Below are positions 45,597 through 56,021 of a DNA stretch of 64,000 bases, piece by piece; positions within the stretch are counted from its first letter, which is position 1, and each line of letters begins with the position of its first letter. Position numbers and translations under genes: made by a program. A model generated the notes under the pieces. The model worked only from the letters and a program-made list of their open reading frames with translations, did not search any database and had not been told where the DNA came from. Source of the DNA: Melampsora larici-populina 98AG31. Lineage: Eukaryota; Basidiomycota; Pucciniomycetes; Pucciniales; Melampsoraceae. The DNA lies in contig NW_006768836.1 of assembly GCF_000204055.1 (NCBI RefSeq), positions 347,918 through 411,917 of the forward strand, given 5' to 3'.

Positions 45597-46990
45597 AGCC
45601 TACTCAAGCTTCTTGTTATCCCAATCATGATTGATAAGATTATCCCTCAAATGTAAATGAAGATCAGTATGTTCTTTTGTTACAACACCTTTGAATGAGT
45701 GTTTAAAGAAATTGTTTTGACCATGAATCAGTTTCACAAGATTATCAGCAGGCTCATATTTCACTCCATCACTTATTCCTTTAGATTGATCATTTTCAAC
45801 AATCAAGTGATGTAAAATGATGCATATAGAAAGTAGCCAGCTGGAATCATCTGGTGTCCATGTTTGATAAGATCCCGCAGTTATCACAAATTGATCATGT
45901 AGTGATTTAATTGCTTCCTCTGACTCTTTTCTTGATTTTTTGTGTGCATCAGCAAACTACTAAGCATAAATGTCCAAATTGCAATCATGAGCATGCAAAT
46001 CCCCAATCCATCTTGACAAGTGCTGGTAGAAAAGGATACATCTTATTGGCTATATGATTATTATTTTGACAGCAAAACCCCTCAATTTGATAATCACAGG
46101 TGGGTGAACATCCTTTTTGTAAATTTTGAAGAAGTTGACTATTTTCAAAAGCCTTGATGTTTGGATATCTACCTGGCATAGCAAAGTTTGCATGCCAAAT
46201 CCATTGATCTGTGATTCAATGACTTCCAGAGCCATAAAAGGAGATCAAACAAAAACCAGTATAAGCTTTGATTCAAAATTCTTATAAACAGACAAATCTT
46301 GACTTGTTCACTCACCATGCCTTTTTCACAGAAGCTATAAATTCACACATTTGGAAAACCTTACCATTTCCACTGCATATAATCTAAAGATCCTAATATT
46401 CCAGGCCCTCCATCAGATTTACTCATTTCTAACATTCAATTGATATCATCTCCATTTGGATAGCGTAAATATTTAGACAAGAAGATTTCAATCACAGCCG
46501 CACAAAAATCTCTTGGAAATTTGACCGCCGTTGACTCTCCCATACATAAACAATTGTCCATATCATGTTTGATAGTACTAAAAGCTAATTGAGTAATAGC
46601 GACAGTCACTTTGTAAAGCAGATAAACTTAATTTACCCGCCACAACTTTCTTTTGCTTAAAATAAACACCATGATCCTCAATTTGATTGACTAAGCTTGA
46701 AAACAATTTTTCATTCATCCTGAACTTTTCACAAAATGTAATAGATTCAAATATAGAAGAATCTGAAAAAGAATTGTTGTATAATTTTTTGTGTCCTTAT
46801 ATTGCTTTGCTGTTTAGATTTGGTGCTCTGACTGCTTTTGATCCACCTCGTAATGGGGATTCTTGAGCTTGATATTGTAGTATAGGCACTAAAGATGACA
46901 CAAGTTCCAAAGTTTGTTGTACAAATCCTTCATTGTTTGTTATCCATCCTGTTCTCAAATTTATATATGCTCCTATAATCATTGCAATAA
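45597..46990 (-). pseudogene. Decayed PIF/Harbinger-type transposase
   Basis: Minus-strand fragments in several frames line up in the order of a plant-transposon-protein (DDE) nuclease. The N-terminal part is near 46850 (LRGGSKAVRAPNLN), followed by LAFSTIKHDMDNCLCMGEST with FPRDFCAAVIEIFLSKYLRYP, GGPGILGSLDYMQWKW, ALEVIESQINGFGMQT, MPGRYPNIKAFENSQLLQNL, YPFLPALVKMDWG and finally LLSICIILHHLIVENDQ with LRDNLINHDWDNKK. Stop codons and frame changes between these pieces show decay, and the expected DIN motif reads NIK. The DIRS-type element starting at 47138 lies next to its 5' side. Confidence 0.7.
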
Positions 46991-47137
46991 GTTTGAAAAA
47001 GCTGGGTTAAAAAGTGAGAAATAAAGAAGGATAAAGAAAGATGAAATGCTGTGATAGATTCTTGGAGATACATAATCAGATAGAAATCCCGGATAAACTC
47101 AGCGCAAACTGACACAGAAACTCTGTCAAGGTTTAAT

Positions 47138-47457
47138 CGGGTTTGATGTCCCGATTAAACGAGTGGGATATGGTGATTGGATTCTTCCAGACAGGAGCCT
47201 GATGTCACAAGATTGTAGTAAGACTCCGCAGCTGACGCATGGTTGTTTCTCACTCGCAGCCAACCACATACGTGACATCTCATGGCCAAGGAGCCGCGAG
47301 TATCCAAACTAACCGCTCAGCACAGTAGGCCTGATTCTTCCCTCCAGAACAACAGCCTACGAACAAAATCTTAGGAGTCGACAATCTGAGACATCAAGAT
47401 CCAAGAAAGTCTTATCACAAAACAGTTTCTCTCCCTCCTCCTAAGAATTGTAGAAAC
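47138..47457 (+). repeat. Split direct repeat A1 of DIRS-type element 2
   Basis: 320 bp, repeated at 54466-54785 with about three substitutions. It starts CGGGTTTGATGTCCCG. With the flanking GTTTAAT just before it, this makes a perfect inverted repeat with 11-bp arms (GTTTAATCGGG / CCCGATTAAAC) around an 8-bp spacer TTTGATGT, the geometry of many tyrosine-recombinase crossover sites. Confidence 0.85.
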
Positions 47458-47644
47458 TTATCAGCAACAGATCGACAGGTTTCACGATTGTCCAGATCAA
47501 GTTACCCCACAACCAGAAAAAAATTCCCTTGTTTTTTTAGCTCCGATCTAAAACCTTATTTTGATACACCTCTCTGAAACTTTGTTTATCCAACATCTCT
47601 CTATACCAGATTCACCGGCATTCCACGCACCTCTACAAAAGTGA

Positions 47645-48370
47645 ATGGCGAATATCAACACATTCAACCAAGATGCCAATACAACTCAACAACGCCTGGC
47701 TCAGCTTCTGCAGGAGTTCAGCCAAACAGGCGGCAGTTCTACGTGCGACATACTCACGCTACGGGACAGGTTCGCAGCGATCGTGCCATACGACGACCCT
47801 TACTTCCTGCATAAGTTCTCAGATTTCGGGCTCTCAGCCTGCAAAATTGACCTCGAGCAAGGAAGGCAGCCTTACCAAGTGGGAGGAGTCCTACCACCAC
47901 CGCACTTTCCTTTGCAGTACACCCCCGCTTACATCCTACCACCAGGCCTGCTCCAGGGCTACGTGCATCAAACACGCCAACTTTTCGAAAACCAGCAACA
48001 GCAAAACGAGCCACAGCAAAACGACGGACAATTGCAACAACAGCAACAGCCCGCCCAACGTCCGCCCGGTCAGAACACGGCCATCAACGCCGTACACGCT
48101 CTTCGCAAGGAGAACAACCCGCTGGGACTACAAGAAGAGGACCTCGCGGAAGGAACAGACCCCGCAGCAGCAAGCTCAAAACAACGAAAAAGCAAGAGAA
48201 AGGAGTCCTCCTCTAGCAAACGACGCCGACGAGACGACGGGTATGTATCAGACGACTCGATTGCCTCATCCGTCTCAATCAGCAGCTCGACGGCAGAGTT
48301 GGCAAAATCCCTACCTTTCGCAACAGACGAAGACGGTGTAGTATTTAAAGCTCAACAAGAGCTTTACAAC
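47645..48370 (+). pseudogene. Gag-like gene of DIRS-type element 2, 5' part
   Basis: ATG 47645 opens the structural gene. A globular N-terminal half (TLRDRFAAIVPYDDPYFLHK) is followed by a Gln-rich linker and a strongly basic patch KQRKSKRKESSSSKRRRR, a likely nuclear-localisation or nucleic-acid-binding segment. The frame is cut after codons TAC AAC at 48370 by an inserted repeat and would stop at 48376. Removing the insertion together with one ACAAC copy continues it in frame at 49947. Confidence 0.75.
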
Positions 48371-49941
48371 ACCTAAGAAGGGATAATCTACTACGTGTAA
48401 TATAGTAGAAGTTGCCTAAAGACTGCCTTCTTCAAAGAAACCAGCACAAGGGCACTTGCTGACCACTTTGTGATAACAGAGAAAAGGATAAAAGGCACCA
48501 GAGAAATAAAGCAATACTGTTGTTAAGTATTATTCCCAGATTTTAAGCGCAAAAAAGTCACACACTATGTTTATTACTAGCAATACTGTTGTAAGTATTA
48601 TTCCCAATTAGACTTGTAGTCTTTAACACACGTAAATAAATTTCTCCTTGCTTTTGAAGGGGCGGATTTAAGTGATCTTAGTACAAATATAGTAAATAAA
48701 TGATGATTTATAACACTACAACAAAGGTATAAGATGCAGAAAAGGGCGCTACAATCCCAAAATCATCAAGGAGTACTTATATCCACATGTAACAATCTTT
48801 ACAACAGTCAACAGCCTCAAAAACCAATCAAATCCGCCTAAATAACCCTAAAAACCATGTAATGACGCAATGTAATGATCTTGTTACTAATGTATGATGT
48901 AATTTTCACAGCCAAAAGTGATCAATGACGCAATGATGTAATGTACAGCACTTCTTAAGATGAATACAGGTGATTTTTTCCTTGTAAACTAGCTGAAACC
49001 CAATTTTTGAGATTACGAATTTTTTCAGATGTGCTCCAATTTTTGATTACTAAAGTGCATCTTGTAGCCCACGTGTTACTGATCATTTCTGACACCTATA
49101 AGACCTACTTCTGATGAGTGATGAGTAAGATATTGAGTTGTGAAGTTAAGGTTTTTGGTGTTACATGTGTCTTGTGACTGTAAATTCGAGATTCACACCA
49201 ATTTCTTATTTCCCTTATAACTTTTTACATACACCTCCGTTACTAATGATTCAAAGGTTGTACATTATGTAATCCACTCTCCTGCGTTGAATGAGTCATC
49301 TACCAACTTATTCTGACGTCATTTGACATATGTAATTAGCTGAAAACCTCCATTTTCGACGATTTTCACCTATTTTCTTCACTTTTCACAGCTGCTACTC
49401 CCTTTTCCTTGCTCATGTAATATGAAATCATCTTCTATAACCTTAAAAATCCCGGAAAATCCTCTTGGCAACCTTAAATTCCATCACTACCACCATTACA
49501 TATGTAAACTACACGCCTAACCCTTGTTTACCAACTTCGAAAAAGTACCTTTCTGCTAATAACCTCTGTTTCCCCTTATCAACCTTGAATATTAAAATTG
49601 TTCCTGTATAATAAACTGTTGTTCTTTCATATTCTAACCTTATAAAACCCATAACTTAATTATAAATAAGCTAAAAACCATTTTCCAACTTTTACACCTA
49701 TATTTTCGAATTTTTCTTATCTTTTCTTTTTCTGTCTTTTTGTAATAACTTTGTAAGTAAACTATGTTGATCTTAATAATAATTTTGAAATAAGATGACA
49801 TAATAATGAGCTAATAAGTATACATAAGCCTCTAAGAGCTTCAATTGATCATTTCGAATTCTCTGCTATATTGAAGTTTGCTAATAAACTGGTAAAGTAA
49901 AGATGATTAATTTTTTTGCTTAATATCATAAATAGATCACC
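48371..49941. mobile_element. Dispersed 1.6-kb repeat, copy 2, inserted in gag
   Basis: A 1571-bp insertion, flanked by ACAAC at 48366-48370 and 49942-49946, a 5-bp target duplication. It is colinear with 4651-6239. It contains two short repeats with CTGTTGTAAGTATTATTCCC near its left end (about 48520 and 48590). There are no inverted termini and no protein. A 5-bp duplication with retroelement-like size suggests a solo LTR or LTR-type non-autonomous element, but the ends (ACC...ACC) are not the canonical TG...CA. Confidence 0.75.
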
Positions 49942-49946
49942 ACAAC

Positions 49947-50979
49947 GGTTCGGGCCCCACTATTCCACCAAAAGCCCAAGAGTACCTCGACGCCATCGGC
50001 ACATACAAAAAGGTGGGTTTCACCGTCTCGGCTGAGATGTTCAATGCCAACATACGCCGGCCTATCGGTTTCCCATATGCGATGGTGCAAGTGCTCCTGC
50101 GCGGGTACTACTTATGCCCAGCAAAAATCCTCCGACCCGACGAATACGACGCCAAGAAACTGCCCAGACCAACAGACAATTTCGTCTCTGTCAGACATCG
50201 TTTCCCCCTCAAAAGGGAATGGCGAAGGGTTATCGGAATCATCAGCAACGGCCTCATCTTTGCTTTCCCAAAAGGAAAGTCAGAAATCCAAGCGTACTTC
50301 ACCCACGTCTTCGAAATGGCGAACCTCTTTGCAAGCCAAGGCGACTGGTCACATGTCGTTGACTATGACGCCAGACTTAGGATTACGATCGCCACCAGAC
50401 CAGCACTCACATTCGGCGACTTCAACGGCTACGAACTCGCACACATCAGGTCAATGGCGACAACAGCAGGGTTTCAACCACAAACGCAGCAGTTCAGCCA
50501 TCAACCGAATCTACCAGCTAGCTCGACCTCAGATCCTACCCACCAACAAACCTCTTCGTATATGGCATCCTCAGGGTCCCAGGTGTTTCAGCGAGCATCA
50601 TATCCTAGCGCACCAAACGCATCAGCCAACAAGGCGTTCTCAAACAGGAGCCGGCGACGACCCAATCAGTCGTCGGCGCCAAAGGCCATCTGGTCGGGCT
50701 GCATCAAGCAGAGTGAGACAAACCACTTCCCCATCTATCTGCAATCCAAGCTACAACGCTTCAACAGACAAACAGCACCAAGCTGACAACAAAAAACAAA
50801 AATTTGACCGCTCCTGCACAGTTGCTAAAGGCACTCCGACAAATCAGCAGATTTGCGGTAGCTGGAACAATGGGTTTTGTCCCGACCCCTGCAAAAACGG
50901 AAGGATCCACAACCTTTGCGACGTCGCCGACTGCAAACAGTCGCACACGCGTAAGCAACACTACGGCCAGACCCGATGA
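49947..50979 (+). pseudogene. Gag-like gene of DIRS-type element 2, 3' part with zinc-finger-like tail
   Basis: The frame resumes with GSGPTIPPKAQEYLDAIGTY and continues VGFTVSAEMFNANIRRPIGF, FPLKREWRRVIGIISNGLIF and VFEMANLFASQGDWSHVVDY, typical of a retroelement structural protein. The frame in use stops at 50786. The next frame, protein-like from about 50690, carries a Cys/His cluster CGSWNNGFCPDPCKNG with HNLCDVADCKQSH and stops at 50979. A Cys-rich finger at the end of Gag is common, so I infer a one-base frameshift between about 50640 and 50780. The overlapping frame is open for 311 codons from 50044, mostly a shadow of the first. Confidence 0.65.
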
Positions 50980-51198
50980 TTGGCTCCAACCAATATCAAC
51001 ATCGGTCTTTGACAAGCTCAACTCCGACCTCACTGAGTAAGACGCTTTTTCCACATAAGTTTCTCCTTACATCCCACGCACGCACGCTCAACAAGAGCAG
51101 AGGAAGCCTGCGACAGCTAGCGCTCAAAATATGATCCATGTTTCCACACAGACCAACTAGAAAGCTGACGTTCCCTTACCGCATCTTGCACGGGCTCT

Positions 51199-52998
51199 GT
51201 GCACACCATCAGCTCTCTAGCAGCAAACACAGCACAGAGGAAGTTTCGTAGAGGTCTGGAATGGGACTGGACTCACCCACGAGGATACTCAGCCGCCATC
51301 AACGATAGCCTGACAGCCAAACCGCTACCAGATCCACCACCGCTGTCAAACGACCCATGCGCCGCATACGCCATCAAACAGTACCCAGACATCTTCAAAG
51401 TAGTATGCCCAGTCGACGTCCGAATGTTCTGCCACCTACTCAAAGACCATCCGAACCGTCCATTCGTCAATTCGGTGGTTCGTGGGCTGGCACACGGATT
51501 TTGGCCATTAGCGGAACTCCCAAACAACGACATCGTCGACCATCCCAACCACTCAGTATGCGACGATCACCCGGAAGTACTAGAAGCAGCACTAGCCGAA
51601 GAAACGGCAGCAGGCAGGTACTCGCCAAGAATTTACACGCTACTGCCAGGAATGAAAGTATCGCCGCTGCTTCTAGCCGCAAAAGCGGGATCATCGAAAT
51701 TACGACTGTGTACCGACATGAGTTACGGTCAGCCCTCCCTGAACGACTTAGTAGACAAGGAAAAAGCAAGAGTTCAGTACGACTCACTTTCGTCTTTCGG
51801 GCCATACATGAGGCAAATCCACGACGCAGTATTGAAGCTCATACTATGGAAGAGCGACGTAGCAAGAGCATACAGAAACCTGGGAATGCACCCCCAATGG
51901 CAACTAAGACAAATCGTGAAGATTGGCGAGTTTTATTACGCCGATAGGTGCGCGAACTTCGGTTCAGCTGCCTCGCCTAAACTGTGGTGTTCTTTTTTTT
52001 CGCTAGTACTATGGATCGCAAAGCATCGCCTGAAAATCAATCGCATCAATAACCTGATGGACGATACATGGGGGGTTTCCCACGTAAACTCTATGACAAC
52101 CTTCAAAGCAGTCAAAATGCCACTCAACCAGGCACTGCTACTCCTTCTCTTTGACACGATCAACCTTCCTTGGGACTGGAAGAAACAGTTGCATGGGAAG
52201 CAATTGGAGATTATCGGCCACTACGTCGACGCGGACCAATTATCGTTCACACTCTCGCCAGAAAAGAAGACCGGACTCATAGAGAACATCCGAGCTTTCA
52301 CGGCACGACCGTCACACCGACTGAAGACATGGCAAAGCACTCTTGGCTGGGCGTCATGGGGCCTCAACGCGTTCCCTTACGGTCGGTTCGCACTCCAAGC
52401 CGCGTGGGAGAAGCTTTCAAACAAATCTTCCAGGTTCGCGTTGATACACGTCAATAAAGAGATCCAAGACAATCTACGTTGGCTGGCAGACTGCCTAGAA
52501 CGCTCTACTGGACAACTATTCCTAGAAGCGTCCATTTGGGTGATTTCGTCGGCAGACGCTCTGTTGGTCACTGACGCCTGCATGTACGGGATTGGAGTCT
52601 GGCTCCCGAATTCCAGACATGGCTATCACAAACGCCTGCCAGCTCCGGAACGCGATATATACTGGATGGAACTACTAGCGGTCTGCCACGCCATATCGAT
52701 GGCTACGGACAACGGGAAAAAACGGATATTCATAGTCACAGATTCCATGAACGTTTGCGACCTCTTTCAGTCACACAGCCCAATACCACTAGTACGTCCC
52801 CTTTTCAGAACGATAATACGTCTGGTTGTCGCCGCCGGGGCAGACGTGAAAGTCGCCCATCTCCCAGGAAAGAAGAACAAGTACGCCGACGCGCTGTCAA
52901 GAGGAGTCATCAGCACAGTACTAGAACTAGAACCCACAGCCGTCATCTCCACACTATCTTCACCACATCATTTCCCTGATGGGGGATACCGTCTATGA
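51199..52998 (+). CDS. Reverse transcriptase / RNase H of DIRS-type element 2
   Basis: An open frame of about 600 codons with GTG at 51199, so the true start lies upstream, perhaps in an exon beginning in the gag tail with an intron after GAGTAAG near 51037. RT motifs: KLRLCTDMSYGQPSLNDLV, LWKSDVARAYRNLGMHPQW (catalytic Asp), FGSAASPKLWCSFF, and NLMDDTWGV with both Asp of the YxDD-equivalent box. Then the RNase H signature ADALLVTDACMYGIGVWLP, YWMELLAVCHAIS, IFIVTDSMNVCDLF and HLPGKKNKYADALSRG. All expected acidic residues and the terminal His/Asp are present. There is no protease or DDE integrase. The stop overlaps the next start by ATGA (52995-52998). Confidence 0.92.
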   Translation: MHTISSLAANTAQRKFRRGLEWDWTHPRGYSAAINDSLTAKPLPDPPPLSNDPCAAYAIKQYPDIFKVVCPVDVRMFCHLLKDHPNRPFVNSVVRGLAHGFWPLAELPNNDIVDHPNHSVCDDHPEVLEAALAEETAAGRYSPRIYTLLPGMKVSPLLLAAKAGSSKLRLCTDMSYGQPSLNDLVDKEKARVQYDSLSSFGPYMRQIHDAVLKLILWKSDVARAYRNLGMHPQWQLRQIVKIGEFYYADRCANFGSAASPKLWCSFFSLVLWIAKHRLKINRINNLMDDTWGVSHVNSMTTFKAVKMPLNQALLLLLFDTINLPWDWKKQLHGKQLEIIGHYVDADQLSFTLSPEKKTGLIENIRAFTARPSHRLKTWQSTLGWASWGLNAFPYGRFALQAAWEKLSNKSSRFALIHVNKEIQDNLRWLADCLERSTGQLFLEASIWVISSADALLVTDACMYGIGVWLPNSRHGYHKRLPAPERDIYWMELLAVCHAISMATDNGKKRIFIVTDSMNVCDLFQSHSPIPLVRPLFRTIIRLVVAAGADVKVAHLPGKKNKYADALSRGVISTVLELEPTAVISTLSSPHHFPDGGYRL

Positions 52999-54023
52999 AC
53001 ACGCAACCACCAAACCAATCCAGGCGTCAGCTGCTAGGACTGTTATCTGAAGCTGACGCCGCCCACAGCCTAGCTTCAACCACAAAATCCGCCTACTTAT
53101 CAGGACTCAACTCTTTCCTACGTTTCTGCATACGCAACCAACTACCCGCCATACCGACGGTCGACACTCTCTGCTCATACGTCTCCGAACTATGTAGACA
53201 CATCTCACCAAGAACCAACAAACCAATAGCGCCATCCTCCATCGAGGGATACCTAGCAGCAATAGCAGCATCATTCGAACCCATCTACTCCGACGTACGA
53301 CTAGCGACTAACTCGCCAAGAGTCAGAAAGGTACTACGCGGAGTCAAAGTACAATTTTCCCTTCCAGTAGTCCGTAAGGACCCTCTCACAATTCCCGACC
53401 TAATACGCGTCTCCAAGACGTTCTGGTTCGCATTCGACGACCTTCTCTTCACCGCGATGATCCTCACAGGCTTCCATGGGCTACATCGTCTAGGCGAGTT
53501 AGTGATGCACGACTCCGTGGCTCACCGCAACGACAGACGCACCATACTCAGGTCGTCGTTCTCGTTCTCAAAATGCGGCGAATTTGCAAAATACACTCTA
53601 CCGCACTCAAAAACGGATCCATACTTCCAAGGGACAGCCGTGGTGCTACCATCTTGCGCCATCGACGGCGCCTGCCCAATCAAGGCACTCTCAAAGTACC
53701 TATTGAGGAGGGACTGCCGGTTCTCCAACGACGGACCTCTGTTTCAGAAGATGGACGGGTCCAAACCAACTCGCAGTTGGTTCCTTTCTCGTTTCCGCGA
53801 GTTGTTCGACACAAACAAATCGGGTCACTCCATGAGGTCAGGAGGAGCAACCGCCTACGCACAAGCCGGCCTACCTATGGACCACATACAGGATCTGGGC
53901 CAATGGTCCTCCGAGGCGTTCAAAACGTACGTCAGGGGGCATCCAATCATGAGACTCGCGGCGACACGAGCTCACCCCCTCTCCATCGACGGCCACCTGG
54001 GCGCACAAATCATTTTTGCATGA
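52995..54023 (+). CDS. Tyrosine recombinase of DIRS-type element 2
   Basis: An intact 342-codon ORF that starts inside the RT stop (ATGA). A core-binding domain (TKSAYLSGLNSFLRFCIRNQ) is followed by the catalytic domain: Arg in GLHRLGELV, SHSK-like LPHSKTDPYFQGT with a possible catalytic Lys, His-x-x-Arg in KSGHSMRSGGATA, Trp in LGQWSSEAFKTYVRGHP and the probable nucleophile Tyr in TYVRG. It recombines a circular element DNA with the chromosome. It differs clearly in sequence from the recombinase at 12083-13123, so the two elements are separate lineages. Confidence 0.92.
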   Translation: MNTQPPNQSRRQLLGLLSEADAAHSLASTTKSAYLSGLNSFLRFCIRNQLPAIPTVDTLCSYVSELCRHISPRTNKPIAPSSIEGYLAAIAASFEPIYSDVRLATNSPRVRKVLRGVKVQFSLPVVRKDPLTIPDLIRVSKTFWFAFDDLLFTAMILTGFHGLHRLGELVMHDSVAHRNDRRTILRSSFSFSKCGEFAKYTLPHSKTDPYFQGTAVVLPSCAIDGACPIKALSKYLLRRDCRFSNDGPLFQKMDGSKPTRSWFLSRFRELFDTNKSGHSMRSGGATAYAQAGLPMDHIQDLGQWSSEAFKTYVRGHPIMRLAATRAHPLSIDGHLGAQIIFA

Positions 54024-54309
54024 CATGTAAGTACCAGAACGTTTTGCCGCTTCAATTTATTTCTCCTTCTTCACACACGATGTCCGGCGCGGTACCTTTC
54101 TACCTTTGCCTCTACGCACCCCACTACCAGAGGCCAACGGAGGCGACGCCGGACCAAAGGACAGAGCGCAGGCATGTCAGGCGCGACGGCACACCTACTA
54201 TACCTTTCTCTCTCCCCCATCTTTGCTCTTTCTCTCTTTTTCCGCCCCTTCACCACTCTCACCGCTACTACCCGGGCCTAGTCTTTCACACCAGATAGGC
54301 GGGTGGAAA

Positions 54310-54465
54310 AAGGGGTGTTATCTCAGCAATGTCACCACGCGCCAGCCTACGGCCGGGGCGCGGCTTCGCCTAAAAAACCTTGCAAGCCCGCAGGGCGCGC
54401 TTCCTAGAGAGAAGACATGAGAGTGACAAGACTCAGTCTACCAGAAGTGGAGACAACACATCCCT
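54310..54465 (+). repeat. Split direct repeat B1 of DIRS-type element 2
   Basis: 156 bp, repeated at 55224-55379. It begins AAGGGGTGTTATCTCAGC, contains CGGCCGGGGCGCGGC and ends GACAACACATCCCT, directly followed by A2. The first 290 bp after the recombinase stop (54024-54309) are pyrimidine-rich and carry no gene. Confidence 0.85.
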
Positions 54466-54785
54466 CGGGTTTGATGTCCCGATTAAACGAGTGGGATATG
54501 GTGATCGGATTCTTCCAGACAGGAGCCTGATGTCACAAGATTGTAGTAAGACTCCGCAGCTGACGCACGGTTGTTTCTCACTCGCAGCCAACCACATGCG
54601 TGACATCTCATGGCCAAGGAGCCGCGAGTATCCAAACTAACCGCTCAGCACAGTAGGCCTGATTCTTCCCTCCAGAACAACAGCCTACGAACAAAATCTT
54701 AGGAGTCGACAATCTGAGACATCAAGATCCAAGAAAGTCTTATCACAAAACAGTTTCTCTCCCTCCTCCTAAGAATTGTAGAAAC
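54466..54785 (+). repeat. Split direct repeat A2 of DIRS-type element 2
   Basis: The second copy of A1, joined to B1 at CCCT/CGGG. Unlike at the left outer end, the left half of the 11-bp inverted repeat is absent here: CATCCCT replaces GTTTAAT. The 438 bp between A2 and B2 are poly-A and poly-T rich, without a gene. Confidence 0.85.
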
Positions 54786-55223
54786 GCCCACCCACCCACA
54801 TCCAACTCTACGACGTTCAAGCCGCATAAGAAAAAAGAAAAAAAAAAACTCACAAAAAACATACCACAGGAAAAGCTAGAGCTCAGCCTTTCCTACGTCT
54901 TGCTGTTTATAAGATAACTAATTTCGTCCCAGTTACAGTCCGATGAAAAGAAAAAAAAAAAAAAAGAGAAGTTTCATTTATAGGTTCTGTATCAGCGTGT
55001 TGTGTTTCAAGTCTCAGTGTCCGGATTTCTTTCTTTTTTTATGCTCCTTTCTTTTTTTCTCTCCTCTCAATCTTAGAAAAATTTGTTATTGCCCAGCAGT
55101 CCGTACTTCATCAATTTCTCACTATCACCTATCACAACTTTTAATGTTTCGGTTTTTCTTTTTTCTTCCTTGGGTACGAGTCCAAATAATTGTCTTTCTA
55201 CTCTTTTTTTCCTCTTCCTCCCC

Positions 55224-55379
55224 AAGGGGTGTTATCTCAGCAATGTCACCACGCGCCAGCCTACGGCCGGGGCGCGGCTTCGCCTAAAAAACCTTGCAAG
55301 CCCGCAGGGCGCGCTTCCTAGAGAGAAGACATGAGAGTGACAAGACTCAGTCTACCAGAAGTGGAGACAACACATCCCT
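55224..55379 (+). repeat. Split direct repeat B2, right end of DIRS-type element 2
   Basis: The second copy of B1, ending ACATCCCT. Flanking sequence begins GAAAACTTGCAAGG. Joining the two flanks gives an inferred empty site GTTTAATGAAAAC, itself a weak inverted repeat (GTTT / AAAC). Confidence 0.85.
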
Positions 55380-56021
55380 GAAAACTTGCAAGGAAAAATT
55401 TTTCACCTCATGAAATTCAAAGCATCTCATCATTCACTTCTCATCATGAAACCCGCACATGGATCAAGCTATACACATATATAACCTTCTAACTTAACTT
55501 TCACTCTGTGACTGTACTGAATCTAGAGGACTTTGATATCTGAGATCCATGGACGTATGGCGTGTCTTGGTCATAGACTTATTGCCTCCTTCATAAGAAA
55601 TGTAGTTCCTTTTGGTATGATTTAATTCTGCAATCTTGACTAGGATGATGACCGCTTGAGACTACATATCCTCAAATGTCTTGTTAACAAGTCATCTTTT
55701 GTGTAGTAATGGATGGATTCGTGAAGTTTAAATTCAAGGCATCATTGTAAAGTCTGAGGGGATTCGTAGAGGTCGAAAGACAATTCATTATAAATGGTTG
55801 GATAGCAATGACAATTGATCAAGTGTAGTCGAAATGAGAATGAGAATGAGAGGGTTGTATGCATATAAGAAGGGTGTGTGTATAAAGAACAAATCAGGTC
55901 AAATGTATGCGCCCCATGTTCAGTATCGATCGAAGTTTGTCAGTTTCCTTCTATCCTCAACTTCATCCTCAACTTTCGAACAACTCATGGATCAATCGAA
56001 CCTCGAATCCCACATCTTAAA
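55380..56021. other. Intergenic stretch upstream of MED12
   Basis: No gene is supported. The frame of the first MED12 exon is open from about 55878 without an ATG of its own earlier than 56022. A GAGAATGAGAATGAGA microsatellite lies at about 55835-55850. This is presumably the promoter and 5' leader. Confidence 0.45.

Larger units (their letters stand above)
47138..55379 (+). mobile_element. DIRS/Ngaro-type tyrosine-recombinase retrotransposon 2 (8.2 kb incl. insertion)
   Basis: Split direct repeats: A1 47138-47457, coding region, B1 54310-54465 joined to A2 54466-54785, and B2 55224-55379. It encodes a Gag-like protein (interrupted), RT/RNase H and tyrosine recombinase, all on the plus strand. 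Outer ends and the B1A2 junction share only a single T, and there is no target duplication. Without the inserted repeat the element is about 6.7 kb. Its RT and recombinase ORFs are open throughout and keep all catalytic residues, and A1/A2 differ at only three positions I can count, so this is the younger of the two. Confidence 0.88.

Noticed and set aside
47754..48014. Minus-strand 86-codon frame inside the gag gene of element 2
   Set aside because: Antisense shadow of a GC-richer coding region, with no motif.
54106..54420. Small Pro/Ser-rich ORFs around repeats B1 and B2 of element 2
   Set aside because: They arise from pyrimidine-rich sequence and from the repeats themselves. The same C-terminal peptide appears at both B copies because the DNA is duplicated.
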